Assembly (NCBI RefSeq): GCF_000284375.1
Contig: NC_017249.1
Span: 3,946,001 to 4,010,000 of the forward strand
DNA length: 64,000 nt
Reading direction: 5' to 3'
Source: Bradyrhizobium japonicum USDA 6
GTDB lineage: Bacteria; Pseudomonadota; Alphaproteobacteria; Rhizobiales; Xanthobacteraceae
In this document: piece after piece, positions 18,941-27,141 of the stretch
Numbering within the stretch: the first letter of the stretch is position 1
Layout of the letters: each line of letters opens with the position of its first letter
The notes under the pieces: generated by a model
Told to the model about the DNA's origin: nothing
Database searches by the model: none
The model's input: the letters and a program-made list of their open reading frames with translations, nothing else
Program-made: the position numbers and the translations under genes

Positions 18941-20374
18941 ATGCGAGCCAGCACCATCAAATATGAACCTCTCGACGACCGCGCCGGCGCGCAGCGTGCC
19001 GGCTCGCGCCTTGCAACCTCCCTCACGCTCGCCGCGATGAGCCTCGGCTATGGTGTGGTCCAGCTCGACGTCACCATCGTCAACACCGCGTTGGATGCGA
19101 TGGGCAAAACGCTCGGCGGCGGCGTCGCCGAGTTGCAATGGGTGGTCAGCGCCTACACCGTCGCCTTCGCCGCTTTCATTCTGACCGCCGGTGCGCTCGG
19201 CGATCGGATCGGCGCCAAGCGCATCTTCATGGCGGGGTTCGCCATCTTCACCGCGGCCTCGCTCGCCTGCGCGATGTCGCCCAATGCGGACGTGCTGATC
19301 GCAGCGCGGCTGGTGCAGGGGCTGGCGGCGGCGATCCTGGTGCCGAATTCCCTGGCGCTGCTCAATCATGCCTATGCGGACGACCGCGCGCGTGGCCGCG
19401 CCGTGGCGGTCTGGGCCGCCGGAGCCAGCCTGGCGCTCACTGCCGGTCCCTTCGTCGGCGGCGCGCTGATCACGCTGGTCGGCTGGCGCGCGATCTTCCT
19501 GGTCAACCTGCCGATCGGTCTTACCGGCTTGTGGCTGAGCTGGCGCTACGCCAGCGAGACCACGCGGTCGCGTGCGCGTGAGATCGATCTGCCCGGCCAG
19601 CTCGCCGCGATCGGTGCGCTGGGCGCGCTCGCCGGCGCAATCATCGAAGCTGGCGCGCTCGGCTGGAGCCATCCAGCCGTGATCGCAGCATTCGTCGCCT
19701 CAGCCGCACTTGCAGTGCTCTTCGTCTGGTGCGAAAGCCGCACCGTGCAGCCGATGCTGCCGCTGTCGCTGTTCAGTCACCGGCTGTTTGCCTTGACCAC
19801 GATCGTCGGCCTCCTCGTCAACATCGCGATCTACGGCCTGATCTTCGTGCTGAGCCTGTATTTCCAAGGGATCAACGGGTTGTCGGCCTGGTGGACCGGG
19901 CTCGCCTTCGTGCCGATGATGGGGGCGGTGCTGCCCGTCAACCTGCTGGCGCCGCGTCTGGCCGAGCGCATCGGCTCGTGCCCGACCATCGTGGTCGGCG
20001 CCTGTATCTCGGCGCTCGGCTGTCTCGGGCTGCTCTGGACCGAAGCCGGGACCAGCTACTGGGCGATCTTTGCGCAGATGATCGCGATCAGCGGTGGACT
20101 TGGCCTGCTGGTGCCGCCGCTGACCTCCACCTTGCTTGGCAGCGTCGACAGGGCGCGCTCCGGCATCGCCGCCGGCGTCCTGAACGCGACGCGGCAAACC
20201 GGCAGCGTGCTCGGCGTCGCGCTGTTCGGCTCGCTGGTGGCTTCGGACAGCGCATTCATGACGGGCCTTCACCAGTCGCTAATCATATCGACGGCCGTCC
20301 TGCTGCTCGCCGCCGCCGTGATCGGCCTCGGCGCAAATGCACCCGACGCAAAGGCGCAAGGGCGCTCAATGTGA
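18941..20374 (+). CDS. MFS multidrug exporter, DHA2 (EmrB/QacA) family
   Basis: 477 residues with about 14 hydrophobic segments. 'LDVTIVNTALDAM' in helix 1 (motif D1), 'GALGDRIGAKRIFMAG' (motif A) and 'SLALTAGPFVGGALI' (antiporter motif C) are typical of DHA2 drug:H+ antiporters. It stands alone with no regulator or membrane-fusion partner nearby, so it probably acts as a single-component inner-membrane exporter. The substrate is unknown. Confidence 0.88.
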   Translation: MRASTIKYEPLDDRAGAQRAGSRLATSLTLAAMSLGYGVVQLDVTIVNTALDAMGKTLGGGVAELQWVVSAYTVAFAAFILTAGALGDRIGAKRIFMAGFAIFTAASLACAMSPNADVLIAARLVQGLAAAILVPNSLALLNHAYADDRARGRAVAVWAAGASLALTAGPFVGGALITLVGWRAIFLVNLPIGLTGLWLSWRYASETTRSRAREIDLPGQLAAIGALGALAGAIIEAGALGWSHPAVIAAFVASAALAVLFVWCESRTVQPMLPLSLFSHRLFALTTIVGLLVNIAIYGLIFVLSLYFQGINGLSAWWTGLAFVPMMGAVLPVNLLAPRLAERIGSCPTIVVGACISALGCLGLLWTEAGTSYWAIFAQMIAISGGLGLLVPPLTSTLLGSVDRARSGIAAGVLNATRQTGSVLGVALFGSLVASDSAFMTGLHQSLIISTAVLLLAAAVIGLGANAPDAKAQGRSM

Positions 20375-20478
20375 GCGAACCCACACATTCTCTGTTCACC
20401 ATTCCCGAAACCGGCGCATAGCCGGTTACCGACTGTCCATCTCTGCCGGCTCTAGTGCGGTTGGAATAGGGGCCGGCA

Positions 20479-22878
20479 ATGTATCAAGTTCTTTACTGCC
20501 TGACGGATCAGCACGACTGGCGTCTGGTCGCACTCGGCGGAGCGGTATGTCTGCTCGCCAGCGCGGCGGCGATCAGCCTGTTCCACCGCGCGCGTGCGGC
20601 GCGCGGGGGAGCTCGTGTATCGTGGGTCGCGCTTGATGCCGTCGTCGCCGGCAGCGGCATCTGGGCAACCCATTTCATCGCGATGCAGGCTTACGGGCCT
20701 GGTGCGGGCGGCGCCTACAATATTCCGTTGACGGTGCTCTCGCTGATCTTCGCGATCGCGGTCACCTTCATCGGGCTGAGCATCTCGGTGTCGGTGACGC
20801 GGGCGGGCCTGGTTGCGCTCGGCGGCGCCGTGGTTGGTGGCGGCGTTGCCGCCATGCATTACACCGGCATGATGGCGCTCGAGATTCCCGCGCACATCGG
20901 CTGGGCGACCGGCACAGTGACGGTCTCGATCGTGCTCGGCATCGTCCTCGGGTCGTTTGCCCTGGTCGTTGCGGGGCGGCGCGACACCCTCGCGGGCGCG
21001 CTCGGCGCGACGGTGCTGCTGACGCTTGCCATCGTCTCGCATCATTTCACCGCCATGGGCGCCGTGGAGCTGACGCCGGATCCTGCGGTCGTGATCAGCG
21101 GTCTGTCGATCCCGCCGGCCTCATTGTCCATCCTCACCGCCAGCGCCGCCGCTGCGATCATCGCGATCGCGCTCGCGGCGGCTCTGCTCGACCGCCGCGC
21201 CAAGGGCGAACTGGGACGCCAGCAAGTCGTGCTGGATACCGCGCTCGAGAACATGTCGCAGGGACTGTGCATGTTCGATGCGGACGGCAAGATCCAGCTC
21301 TTCAACGAGCGCTACGCAGCGATGCTCGGCCGCACCGACATTCCGCTCGCCGGCCGCCTGCTCGTCGACGTGTTGCGGGAAGAGCAGGCCAAGGGCCATT
21401 GGCAGGGCGATGCGGGCGAATTCTTCGCGCGCCTCGTGGCCGACGCGCGCGAGGGCCGCACGACCAGCCAGGTCGTCACCCGGTTCGGTCGCTCCATCCG
21501 CGTCGTCAACCAGCCGATGCAGGGCGGCGGCTGGGTCGCGACCTTCGAGGACATCACCGAATGGCTGGAGGCGCAGGCCAAGATCTCGCACATGGCGCGC
21601 CATGACGCGCTGACCAATCTGCCGAACCGCGTGCTGTTCCACGAGCAGCTCGAGCAGGGCCTGCGCCGGGCGAAGTCGGGCGACCAGCTCGCAGTGCTGT
21701 GCCTCGATCTCGATCACTTCAAGGACATCAACGACTCGCTCGGCCATCCCATCGGCGATGCTCTGCTCAAGGAAGTCGGCCGCAGGCTGAAGGCCACTGT
21801 CGGCGCGAGCGACACCGTGGCGCGGCTCGGTGGCGACGAGTTCGCCGTGGTCCAGATCGGGCGCTCCGAGGAAGCCGCGGCGCGAGCCCTTGCCGGCCGC
21901 CTCGTCGAGGTGATCTCCGCGCCTTACGAGATCGACGACCACCAGATCGTGATCGGCGTCTCGATCGGCATCTCGCTGTCGCCGCAGGACAGCGACAATC
22001 CGGACGAGCTGTTGAAGAACGCCGACCTCGCGCTGTACCGCGCCAAGGCAGACGGCCGCGGCACCTATCGCTTCTTCGAGACCGGCATGGATGCGCGCGC
22101 GCAGGCGCGGCGGCTGCTGGAGATGGACTTGCGTGCGGCGTTGCTGCGCGACGAGTTCGAGGCGTACTACCAGCCCATCCGCGACGTCGCCAGCGGCCGC
22201 GTCGTCGCCTTCGAGGCGCTGCTGCGCTGGAACCATCCGCAGCGTGGCCTGATCGCCCCCATCAACTTCATTCCGGTGGCCGAGGAGACCGGCCTCATCG
22301 TCCAGCTCGGCGAGTTCGTGCTGCGCAGCGCCTGCAGTGACGCCGCCACCTGGCCGGACGATGTCGATGTCGCCGTCAACCTGTCGCCGGTGCAGTTCAA
22401 GAGCCCGAACCTGATCGCATCCGTGACCGATGCGTTGGCCGCCTCGGGGCTCGCGGCGCGGCGGCTCGAGCTCGAGATCACCGAATCGGTGCTGCTCCAG
22501 AACAGCGAGGCGACGCTGACCACCCTGCACGAGCTGCGCGCCATGGGCGTGCGGATCTCGCTCGACGATTTCGGCACCGGCTATTCGTCGCTGAGCTACC
22601 TGCGCAGCTTCCCGTTCGACAAGATCAAGATCGACCGCTCCTTCGTGTCGGAGCTTGCGACGCGCGAGGATTCCATGGCGATCATCCGTGCCGTGACCGG
22701 CCTCGGGCGCAGCCTCGGAATCGTCACCACGGCGGAAGGCGTCGAGAACGACGCGCAGCTCGAGCTGCTGCGGCGCGAGGGCTGCACCCAGGCGCAGGGC
22801 TATCTTTTCAGCAAGCCGCGGCCCGCATCCGATGTCGCGTTGATGCTGAACCGGCCGCGGCTGCGCGTCTCGGCCTGA
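20479..22878 (+). CDS. MHYT-PAS-GGDEF-EAL protein (cyclic-di-GMP turnover)
   Basis: 799 residues. An N-terminal seven-helix MHYT sensor domain (~1-235) carries the metal-binding repeats 'ATHFIAM', 'MHYTGMM' and 'SHHFTAMGA'. A PAS-like segment (~245-365) is followed by GGDEF (~375-535, intact 'RLGGDEFAVV') and EAL (~550-795, with 'FEALLRW', 'NLSPVQF', 'EITESVLL', 'DDFGTGYSSL', 'KIDRSFV' and 'AEGVEN'). Both catalytic motifs look active, so it could make and degrade c-di-GMP. The RxxD inhibitory site before GGDEF reads GASD, so product inhibition may be lost. MHYT domains are proposed to sense O2, CO or NO through copper. Monocistronic. Confidence 0.93.
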   Translation: MYQVLYCLTDQHDWRLVALGGAVCLLASAAAISLFHRARAARGGARVSWVALDAVVAGSGIWATHFIAMQAYGPGAGGAYNIPLTVLSLIFAIAVTFIGLSISVSVTRAGLVALGGAVVGGGVAAMHYTGMMALEIPAHIGWATGTVTVSIVLGIVLGSFALVVAGRRDTLAGALGATVLLTLAIVSHHFTAMGAVELTPDPAVVISGLSIPPASLSILTASAAAAIIAIALAAALLDRRAKGELGRQQVVLDTALENMSQGLCMFDADGKIQLFNERYAAMLGRTDIPLAGRLLVDVLREEQAKGHWQGDAGEFFARLVADAREGRTTSQVVTRFGRSIRVVNQPMQGGGWVATFEDITEWLEAQAKISHMARHDALTNLPNRVLFHEQLEQGLRRAKSGDQLAVLCLDLDHFKDINDSLGHPIGDALLKEVGRRLKATVGASDTVARLGGDEFAVVQIGRSEEAAARALAGRLVEVISAPYEIDDHQIVIGVSIGISLSPQDSDNPDELLKNADLALYRAKADGRGTYRFFETGMDARAQARRLLEMDLRAALLRDEFEAYYQPIRDVASGRVVAFEALLRWNHPQRGLIAPINFIPVAEETGLIVQLGEFVLRSACSDAATWPDDVDVAVNLSPVQFKSPNLIASVTDALAASGLAARRLELEITESVLLQNSEATLTTLHELRAMGVRISLDDFGTGYSSLSYLRSFPFDKIKIDRSFVSELATREDSMAIIRAVTGLGRSLGIVTTAEGVENDAQLELLRREGCTQAQGYLFSKPRPASDVALMLNRPRLRVSA

Positions 22879-22881
22879 TGT

Positions 22882-23316
22882 CTAGCCGCGGCGCAGCGCG
22901 AAATGCGCGCCGCAAAACGCCATCACGGCGCCAAGACATAGCGCGGCGAGCCCGGCGAGCACGCCCGAGACGGACGGGATCGGGCTCGGCGCCGAGGCCA
23001 CCTGACCCGCACCGGCAAGCAGCAGCACGCCGACCGCGATCAGGAACTGCCGCATCCGCTGCGGGATCTGCCCGGAGACGGCGCTCTGCATCAATGTCGC
23101 GGTGAAATAGCCGCCGGAGAAACCGACCGTGGCAATCAGCCACCAGGCGATCGCTGCGCCCGCGGGTATGTATTCATGCGTGTCGGAATGCCAGAGCCCG
23201 CCGAGGTCGAGCCCGTAGCGTGCGCCCAGCATGTGCACTGCGAGCGCGAGCAGCACGCCGGAGATCACGGCGGCGCCGAGAATCAGGCGGCGCGGAAAAA
23301 AGGTCGTCTCAGCCAT
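22882..23316 (-). CDS. Small integral membrane protein of unknown function
   Basis: 144 residues from the ATG at 23316 (GCGGGGC upstream). The same frame stays open for kilobases upstream, opposite real genes, so the first Met after the divergent spacer was chosen. Four hydrophobic helices are visible (~10-30, 52-75, 90-107, 118-140). No family recognised. It is divergent from the gene at 23410 and converges on the MHYT protein gene with only 3 bases between stops. Confidence 0.65.
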   Translation of the reverse strand: MAETTFFPRRLILGAAVISGVLLALAVHMLGARYGLDLGGLWHSDTHEYIPAGAAIAWWLIATVGFSGGYFTATLMQSAVSGQIPQRMRQFLIAVGVLLLAGAGQVASAPSPIPSVSGVLAGLAALCLGAVMAFCGAHFALRRG

Positions 23317-23409
23317 GCCCCGCTTGTAGGATGGGCGAGGGCGATCGCGCAAGCCGATCGCAGGCGGGATTGCGCGGACGGGATTGCGCGGACGGGATTG
23401 ATTGTGGGG

Positions 23410-23997
23410 ATGCAGGTTTCGGGAGCGCAAGGCCCGTCGGTCACGAGCTACGCCTACAAGGCGTCTCTGATCGGCTCGGCGCATCGTTTCGAGCTGACGG
23501 ACGCGGGCCTGTCCTGGCACATCGCCGGCCGCGCCGGCCTGTGGCGCTATGACGAGATCTCGGCGGTCCGGCTGTCGTTTCGCCCGGTGTCGATGCAGCA
23601 GCACCGCTTTCGCGCCGATCTCAGCCACACCGGCGGCGGCCGCATCAGGATCCTGTCGACAAGCTGGCAGACCGCGGCGCTGATGGCGCCGCAAGATAAC
23701 GGTTTTCGCGATTTCATCATCGAATTGCACGCACGGATGGCGCAAGCCGGCAGCCACGCCGAATTGACTGCAGGCCTCGGTCGCAAAACCTATGCGGCGG
23801 TGCTGGCGTTTTTGGCGGTGCTGACGGTGGCCATGGCCGGGCTGTTGATCCGCGCGCTCCTGATCGGCGAATTCGCGGGTGCGCTGTTCATCATCGGCTT
23901 TGCCGCGCTGTTCGCCTGGCAGGTCGGCGGCTTCGTGCGGCGCAACCAGCCACACAGCTACAGTTTTGATCACGTACCGAAGGCGTTGCTGCCATAG
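23410..23997 (+). CDS. Membrane protein of unknown function with an N-terminal soluble domain
   Basis: 195 residues from the ATG at 23410; a GTG six bases earlier is an alternative. Residues ~1-125 form a soluble beta-rich part (ELTDAGLSWH, YDEISAVRLSFRP, RADLSHTGGGRIRILS), reminiscent of a PH-like fold. Two hydrophobic helices follow at ~135-180, and the tail is basic. No named family recognised. It converges on the MocR gene 8 bases away. Confidence 0.65.
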   Translation: MQVSGAQGPSVTSYAYKASLIGSAHRFELTDAGLSWHIAGRAGLWRYDEISAVRLSFRPVSMQQHRFRADLSHTGGGRIRILSTSWQTAALMAPQDNGFRDFIIELHARMAQAGSHAELTAGLGRKTYAAVLAFLAVLTVAMAGLLIRALLIGEFAGALFIIGFAALFAWQVGGFVRRNQPHSYSFDHVPKALLP

Positions 23998-24005
23998 ACG
24001 GATCT

Positions 24006-25349
24006 CTACTCCGTCGAGTCGAAATCCTCTTCCTTGGTGCCGAGCAGCGACACGAGCGTGCGCAGGCCGGAATCGAGCTGCTCGAGCGAGGGCGGGGCGA
24101 GCGCGAGCCGCACCGCGTTCGGTGCATGTCCGTGCGCAATTGCAAACGTCGAGGATGGCGTCAGTGCGATGCCGCGCCGGGCTGCCGCGGCGACGAAGGT
24201 CTGCGAGCGCCAGTGCGGCGGCAGCGTCAGCCACAAATGATAGGAGCGCGCGTCGGCCGCGATCTGGTAGCCGGCAAGCAGCCTTGCCGCGGTCTGCTGC
24301 CGGCGCGCAGCGTCGATCCGTTTCAGCCGCGTCAGCTCGGCGACGGTGCCGTCGGCCATCAGCCGCTGCCCGGACGCCAGCGCATGGCCCGAGGCGATCC
24401 AGCCGCCGGTCCGCACCGCGCTCATCACGCTCTCGCGCAGATGCGGCGGGGTCACGAGGATGCCGAGCGCGAGGCCCGGTGCGACCTTCTTGGACAGGCT
24501 GTCGATCACGATACAACGGTCCGGCCCGAGCGCCGCCAGCGGCGTATCGTCGGCGAGGAAGCCGTAGACGGCGTCCTCGATGATGGTGAGATCGAGCTTC
24601 TCGGCGACGCGCATGATGTCGGCGCGCCGCGTCGCGTTCATGGTGACGCCGAGCGGGTTCTGGATGATGGGCTGGAGATACAGCGCCGACAGATGCGCCT
24701 CGCGATGCGCCTTCTGGATCGCATCGGGCCTCGCGCCGTATTCGTCCATCGGAATCGGGACCAGCGTCACGCCGAGCCGCGCGGCGATGCTCTTGACGTA
24801 GGGGTAGGTCAGCGCCTCGACGCCGCAGCGGCCGCCGGTGGGAACGAGGGCGGCGAGCGCGGCGGCGAGCGACTGCTTGCCGTTGGCGGTGAAGACGATC
24901 TGCTCGGCCTGCGGCGTGAAATCCTTGCGCGCGAGATAGGCGACGGCCGCGTTGCGCGCGCTCTTGGTGCCGGTGCTGGTCGAGACGCGCAGGGCGGATT
25001 CGAGCGCATCGACGCGCTCGAGCCCGGCAAGGCTCTTGGCGATCATCGCCCATTGCTGCGGCAATAACGGATAATTGACCTCGAAATCGATCCGCGCGTC
25101 GCGCGGCTCGCTCAACGCCTCGACCTCGCGCTTGATGTCGCCGGAGATGAAGGTGCCGCGGCCGACCTCGCCGACGACGAGCCCGCGGCGAAGCAACTCC
25201 GTATAAACCCGGCTCGCGGTCGAGACCGCGATGCCGCGGTCATAGGCAAAATTGCGCTGTGGCGGCAGCCGGTCGCCGGGCCTTAACGTGCCTTTAGTGA
25301 TATCGGCCGCAATGGCATCGGCAAGCTTCACGTATTCGAACTTGGACAT
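24006..25349 (-). CDS. MocR/PdxR-type GntR regulator with aminotransferase domain
   Basis: 447 residues. A GntR winged helix at 1-70 (LRPGDRLPPQRNFAYDRGIAVSTASRVY split by the HTH turn) is joined by a linker to a fold-type-I aminotransferase domain (~85-440). The PLP lysine is in 'DSLSKKVAPGL', and Asp in 'IIEDAVYGF' would contact the cofactor. MocR proteins use PLP as a sensory ligand to control amino-acid, GABA or vitamin B6 genes. It is divergent from the DUF1127 gene, with an inverted repeat in the shared spacer, so autoregulation and control of that gene are plausible. The in vivo target is not known. Confidence 0.9.
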   Translation of the reverse strand: MSKFEYVKLADAIAADITKGTLRPGDRLPPQRNFAYDRGIAVSTASRVYTELLRRGLVVGEVGRGTFISGDIKREVEALSEPRDARIDFEVNYPLLPQQWAMIAKSLAGLERVDALESALRVSTSTGTKSARNAAVAYLARKDFTPQAEQIVFTANGKQSLAAALAALVPTGGRCGVEALTYPYVKSIAARLGVTLVPIPMDEYGARPDAIQKAHREAHLSALYLQPIIQNPLGVTMNATRRADIMRVAEKLDLTIIEDAVYGFLADDTPLAALGPDRCIVIDSLSKKVAPGLALGILVTPPHLRESVMSAVRTGGWIASGHALASGQRLMADGTVAELTRLKRIDAARRQQTAARLLAGYQIAADARSYHLWLTLPPHWRSQTFVAAAARRGIALTPSSTFAIAHGHAPNAVRLALAPPSLEQLDSGLRTLVSLLGTKEEDFDSTE

Positions 25350-25375
25350 TATTGCACCGAGAGCAATGTTTTACT

Positions 25376-25399
25376 TGCTCCGAGTAGTGTACTGGAGCA
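25376..25399. promoter_or_regulatory. Inverted repeat, candidate MocR operator
   Basis: TGCTCC-N12-GGAGCA, 27 bases upstream of the mocR start codon, within the spacer shared with the divergent DUF1127 gene. A partial third arm (GAGCA) lies at ~25361. GntR-type factors bind such arms. Confidence 0.45.
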
Positions 25400-25534
25400 T
25401 TTAAGTTCCATCAAGTTCCGCGATTGAGCCGAGGAGAGCGAGAGCAATCCGACGGCAAATGAGGTGCAGGCGCTCACGGCGTCCGCGCCAACGGCACCTG
25501 CTTCGCCGCGCGGACAATAGGCCGGAGAAGAAAA

Positions 25535-25771
25535 ATGACCACGATCTCGCAAACTGCCGGGCGGAGCTTACGCCCATCCTCGTCGGGCGGATTTTTCAGC
25601 ACGCTCGCCAACCTCGCTCATGCGCTGTTCGACCGCCTGGAGCGCCGCTCTGCCGTCAAGACGCTGAACGAGCTCGACGACCACGCCTTGCGCGACATCG
25701 GGATCACGCGCAGCCAGATCGAGGACGCCGTCTACGGGCAGTTCAAGGCCGAACTGACGCGGTATCTGTAA
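25535..25771 (+). CDS. DUF1127 domain protein
   Basis: 78 residues. The C-terminal half is a clear DUF1127 domain: 'LNELDDHALRDIGITRSQIEDAVYG' in outline, with the conserved L..LdD..L.DIGi.R..I. Small DUF1127 proteins of rhizobia affect phosphate and carbon metabolism and in some cases bind RNA. The ATG at 25535 has GGAGAAG upstream. It is divergent from the MocR regulator. Confidence 0.85.
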   Translation: MTTISQTAGRSLRPSSSGGFFSTLANLAHALFDRLERRSAVKTLNELDDHALRDIGITRSQIEDAVYGQFKAELTRYL

Positions 25772-25826
25772 GTTCATTCGGCTGCCACGCCCGGCAAGTC
25801 CGGGCGTGGTGACAATGCCTCCGCAT

Positions 25827-25906
25827 CGTCTTTGCGAGCGGAGCGAAGCAATCCAGGCTGCCAACGCGGAAAGACGCTGGAATGCTTCGCTGCGCTTGCA
25901 ATGACG
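25827..25906. repeat. Intergenic palindromic repeat (copy of the 14.6-kb element)
   Basis: CGTCTTTGCGAGCGGAGCGA with AGCAATCCA is mirrored by TGGAATGCTTCGCTGCGCTT with GCAATGACG, a diverged copy of 14625-14705. It sits between the convergent DUF1127 and universal stress protein genes. Confidence 0.75.
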
Positions 25907-25922
25907 GCGTTCGTTGTGACGA

Positions 25923-26348
25923 TCAGTGCCTGACCACCAGCACCGAGCACTTGGCGTAGCGCACGACGTGCCCGGCGTTGGAGCCGAGGAAATAGGTGCG
26001 CATCGCCGGCCGGTGCGAGGTCATCACGATCAGGTCGGCCTTCATGTGCACGGCTTCCTCCAGGATCTCGTGGTAGATGCCGCCCTGGCGCACCACGCTG
26101 GAAATGCGTCCTGCCTCGATGCCTGACTCCCGCGCGACGATGGCGAGCGCTTCCTCGGAGGTCTGGCGCTGCTGCTCGTCGAAATCGGCCGGCACGTATT
26201 CGGCGAGCATCACCGGCGTCATCGGCAGCACGTTGAGCAGCCGTATCGATCCGCTCCAGGTCTGCGACAGCGTTACCGCGGTCGCAAGCGCCGGCTTGGC
26301 CAGATCGGTGTCGGCGAGGTCGATGGGCACGAGGATGGACTTGAACAT
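25923..26348 (-). CDS. Universal stress protein (UspA family)
   Basis: 141 residues from the ATG at 26348, with GGAGGCG upstream; the 7-residue longer form is less likely. It opens with 'MFKSILVPIDLAD' and ends 'GSNAGHVVRYAKCSVLVVRH', the canonical first strand and last helix-strand of the Usp fold, with 'ADLIVMTSHRP' before. The glycine spacing resembles the ATP-binding G-x2-G-x9-G pattern only loosely. A cytoplasmic stress protein; partner unknown. It is 59 bases downstream of sixA and may share its transcript. Confidence 0.9.
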   Translation of the reverse strand: MFKSILVPIDLADTDLAKPALATAVTLSQTWSGSIRLLNVLPMTPVMLAEYVPADFDEQQRQTSEEALAIVARESGIEAGRISSVVRQGGIYHEILEEAVHMKADLIVMTSHRPAMRTYFLGSNAGHVVRYAKCSVLVVRH

Positions 26349-26407
26349 CTGCGCCTCCCAATTGACCAAGCTGGATCAACCGGTCGAAACGGCGCGCCCC
26401 GCGCGTC

Positions 26408-26944
26408 TCAACCCGATCGAAGCAGCTTGGGGCTGACGAACAGCACCAGTTTGCCGCGGCGGTAGGCCACGTCACCCCAATCCTTGACGTCAAAGTCGAA
26501 GATCGCAAGCCCCGACGTGGGCAGATTGTGAGCGAGCGCCTTGGCGCCGGCCGGATCGCCGCCGCCCATCAGCATCAGAGCGGCCTCGTGCATGCCGGGA
26601 TTGTGGCCCACCAGCAGCAACTGCTTCGGGTCGGCCGGAGCGGTTGCAGTGCGAATGGATTCCAGAATCTGGGCGGGATCGGCGCCGTAGAGTTCGGGCA
26701 GGACCTCCACCTTCGGCGCTGCGACGCGGTCCTTCATCGTCTCCCAGGCAATGTCCCAGGTCTGCCGGGCCCGGACGGCGTGCGACACCAGCACGGCCTT
26801 GAGGAAGGGGGGGTGGGTGGCGAGCCAATCCCCGATCTGCGCGGCGTCCTTGTGGCCGCGGTCGTCGAGGCGACGATCCTGGTCACGGCCGCTCGGCGCG
26901 TCAGTCTCGGTCTTGGCGTGACGCAGCAGCATCAAACGGCGCAT
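26408..26944 (-). CDS. SixA-type histidine phosphatase
   Basis: 178 residues. 'LMLLRHAKTE' at the N-terminus is the RHG-type catalytic motif of the histidine phosphatase superfamily, and 'LLVGHNPGMHEA' supplies the second catalytic His. The length fits SixA, which removes phosphate from histidine phosphotransfer proteins. The substrate here cannot be told from sequence. Confidence 0.85.
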   Translation of the reverse strand: MRRLMLLRHAKTETDAPSGRDQDRRLDDRGHKDAAQIGDWLATHPPFLKAVLVSHAVRARQTWDIAWETMKDRVAAPKVEVLPELYGADPAQILESIRTATAPADPKQLLLVGHNPGMHEAALMLMGGGDPAGAKALAHNLPTSGLAIFDFDVKDWGDVAYRRGKLVLFVSPKLLRSG

Positions 26945-27026
26945 GGCATTCTCGAATCGTTACGCGTCCAGAATAATCTACAGGCGCCGGTTGAGGACAA
27001 GGTGACAAGGGCCCGATCGGTCCTTT

Positions 27027-27132
27027 AAAGCGCGATGAGATTGGGACAAGTCCTCCTCGCGCTCTAAATTTTTGGTTTTGAGCATGATCTTTTCGGAAAA
27101 CCGCTGCACACTTTTTCCGGATCATGCTCTAA
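27027..27132. repeat. Composite intergenic repeat (modules A and B)
   Basis: AAAGCGCGATGAGATTGGGA...CGCGCT (module A, 27027-27064) is followed 14 bases later by TGAGCATGATC...GATCATGCTC (module B, 27079-27132). The same order and nearly the same spacing occur at 6185-6278, so the two modules travel together. Confidence 0.7.
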
Positions 27133-27141
27133 GAAAACGAC

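Noticed and set aside
22882..25053. 723-residue minus-strand ORF
   Set aside because: Most of it is an out-of-frame shadow of the MocR gene and antisense of the gene at 23410; only its last 144 codons, from 23316, look like a real membrane protein gene.
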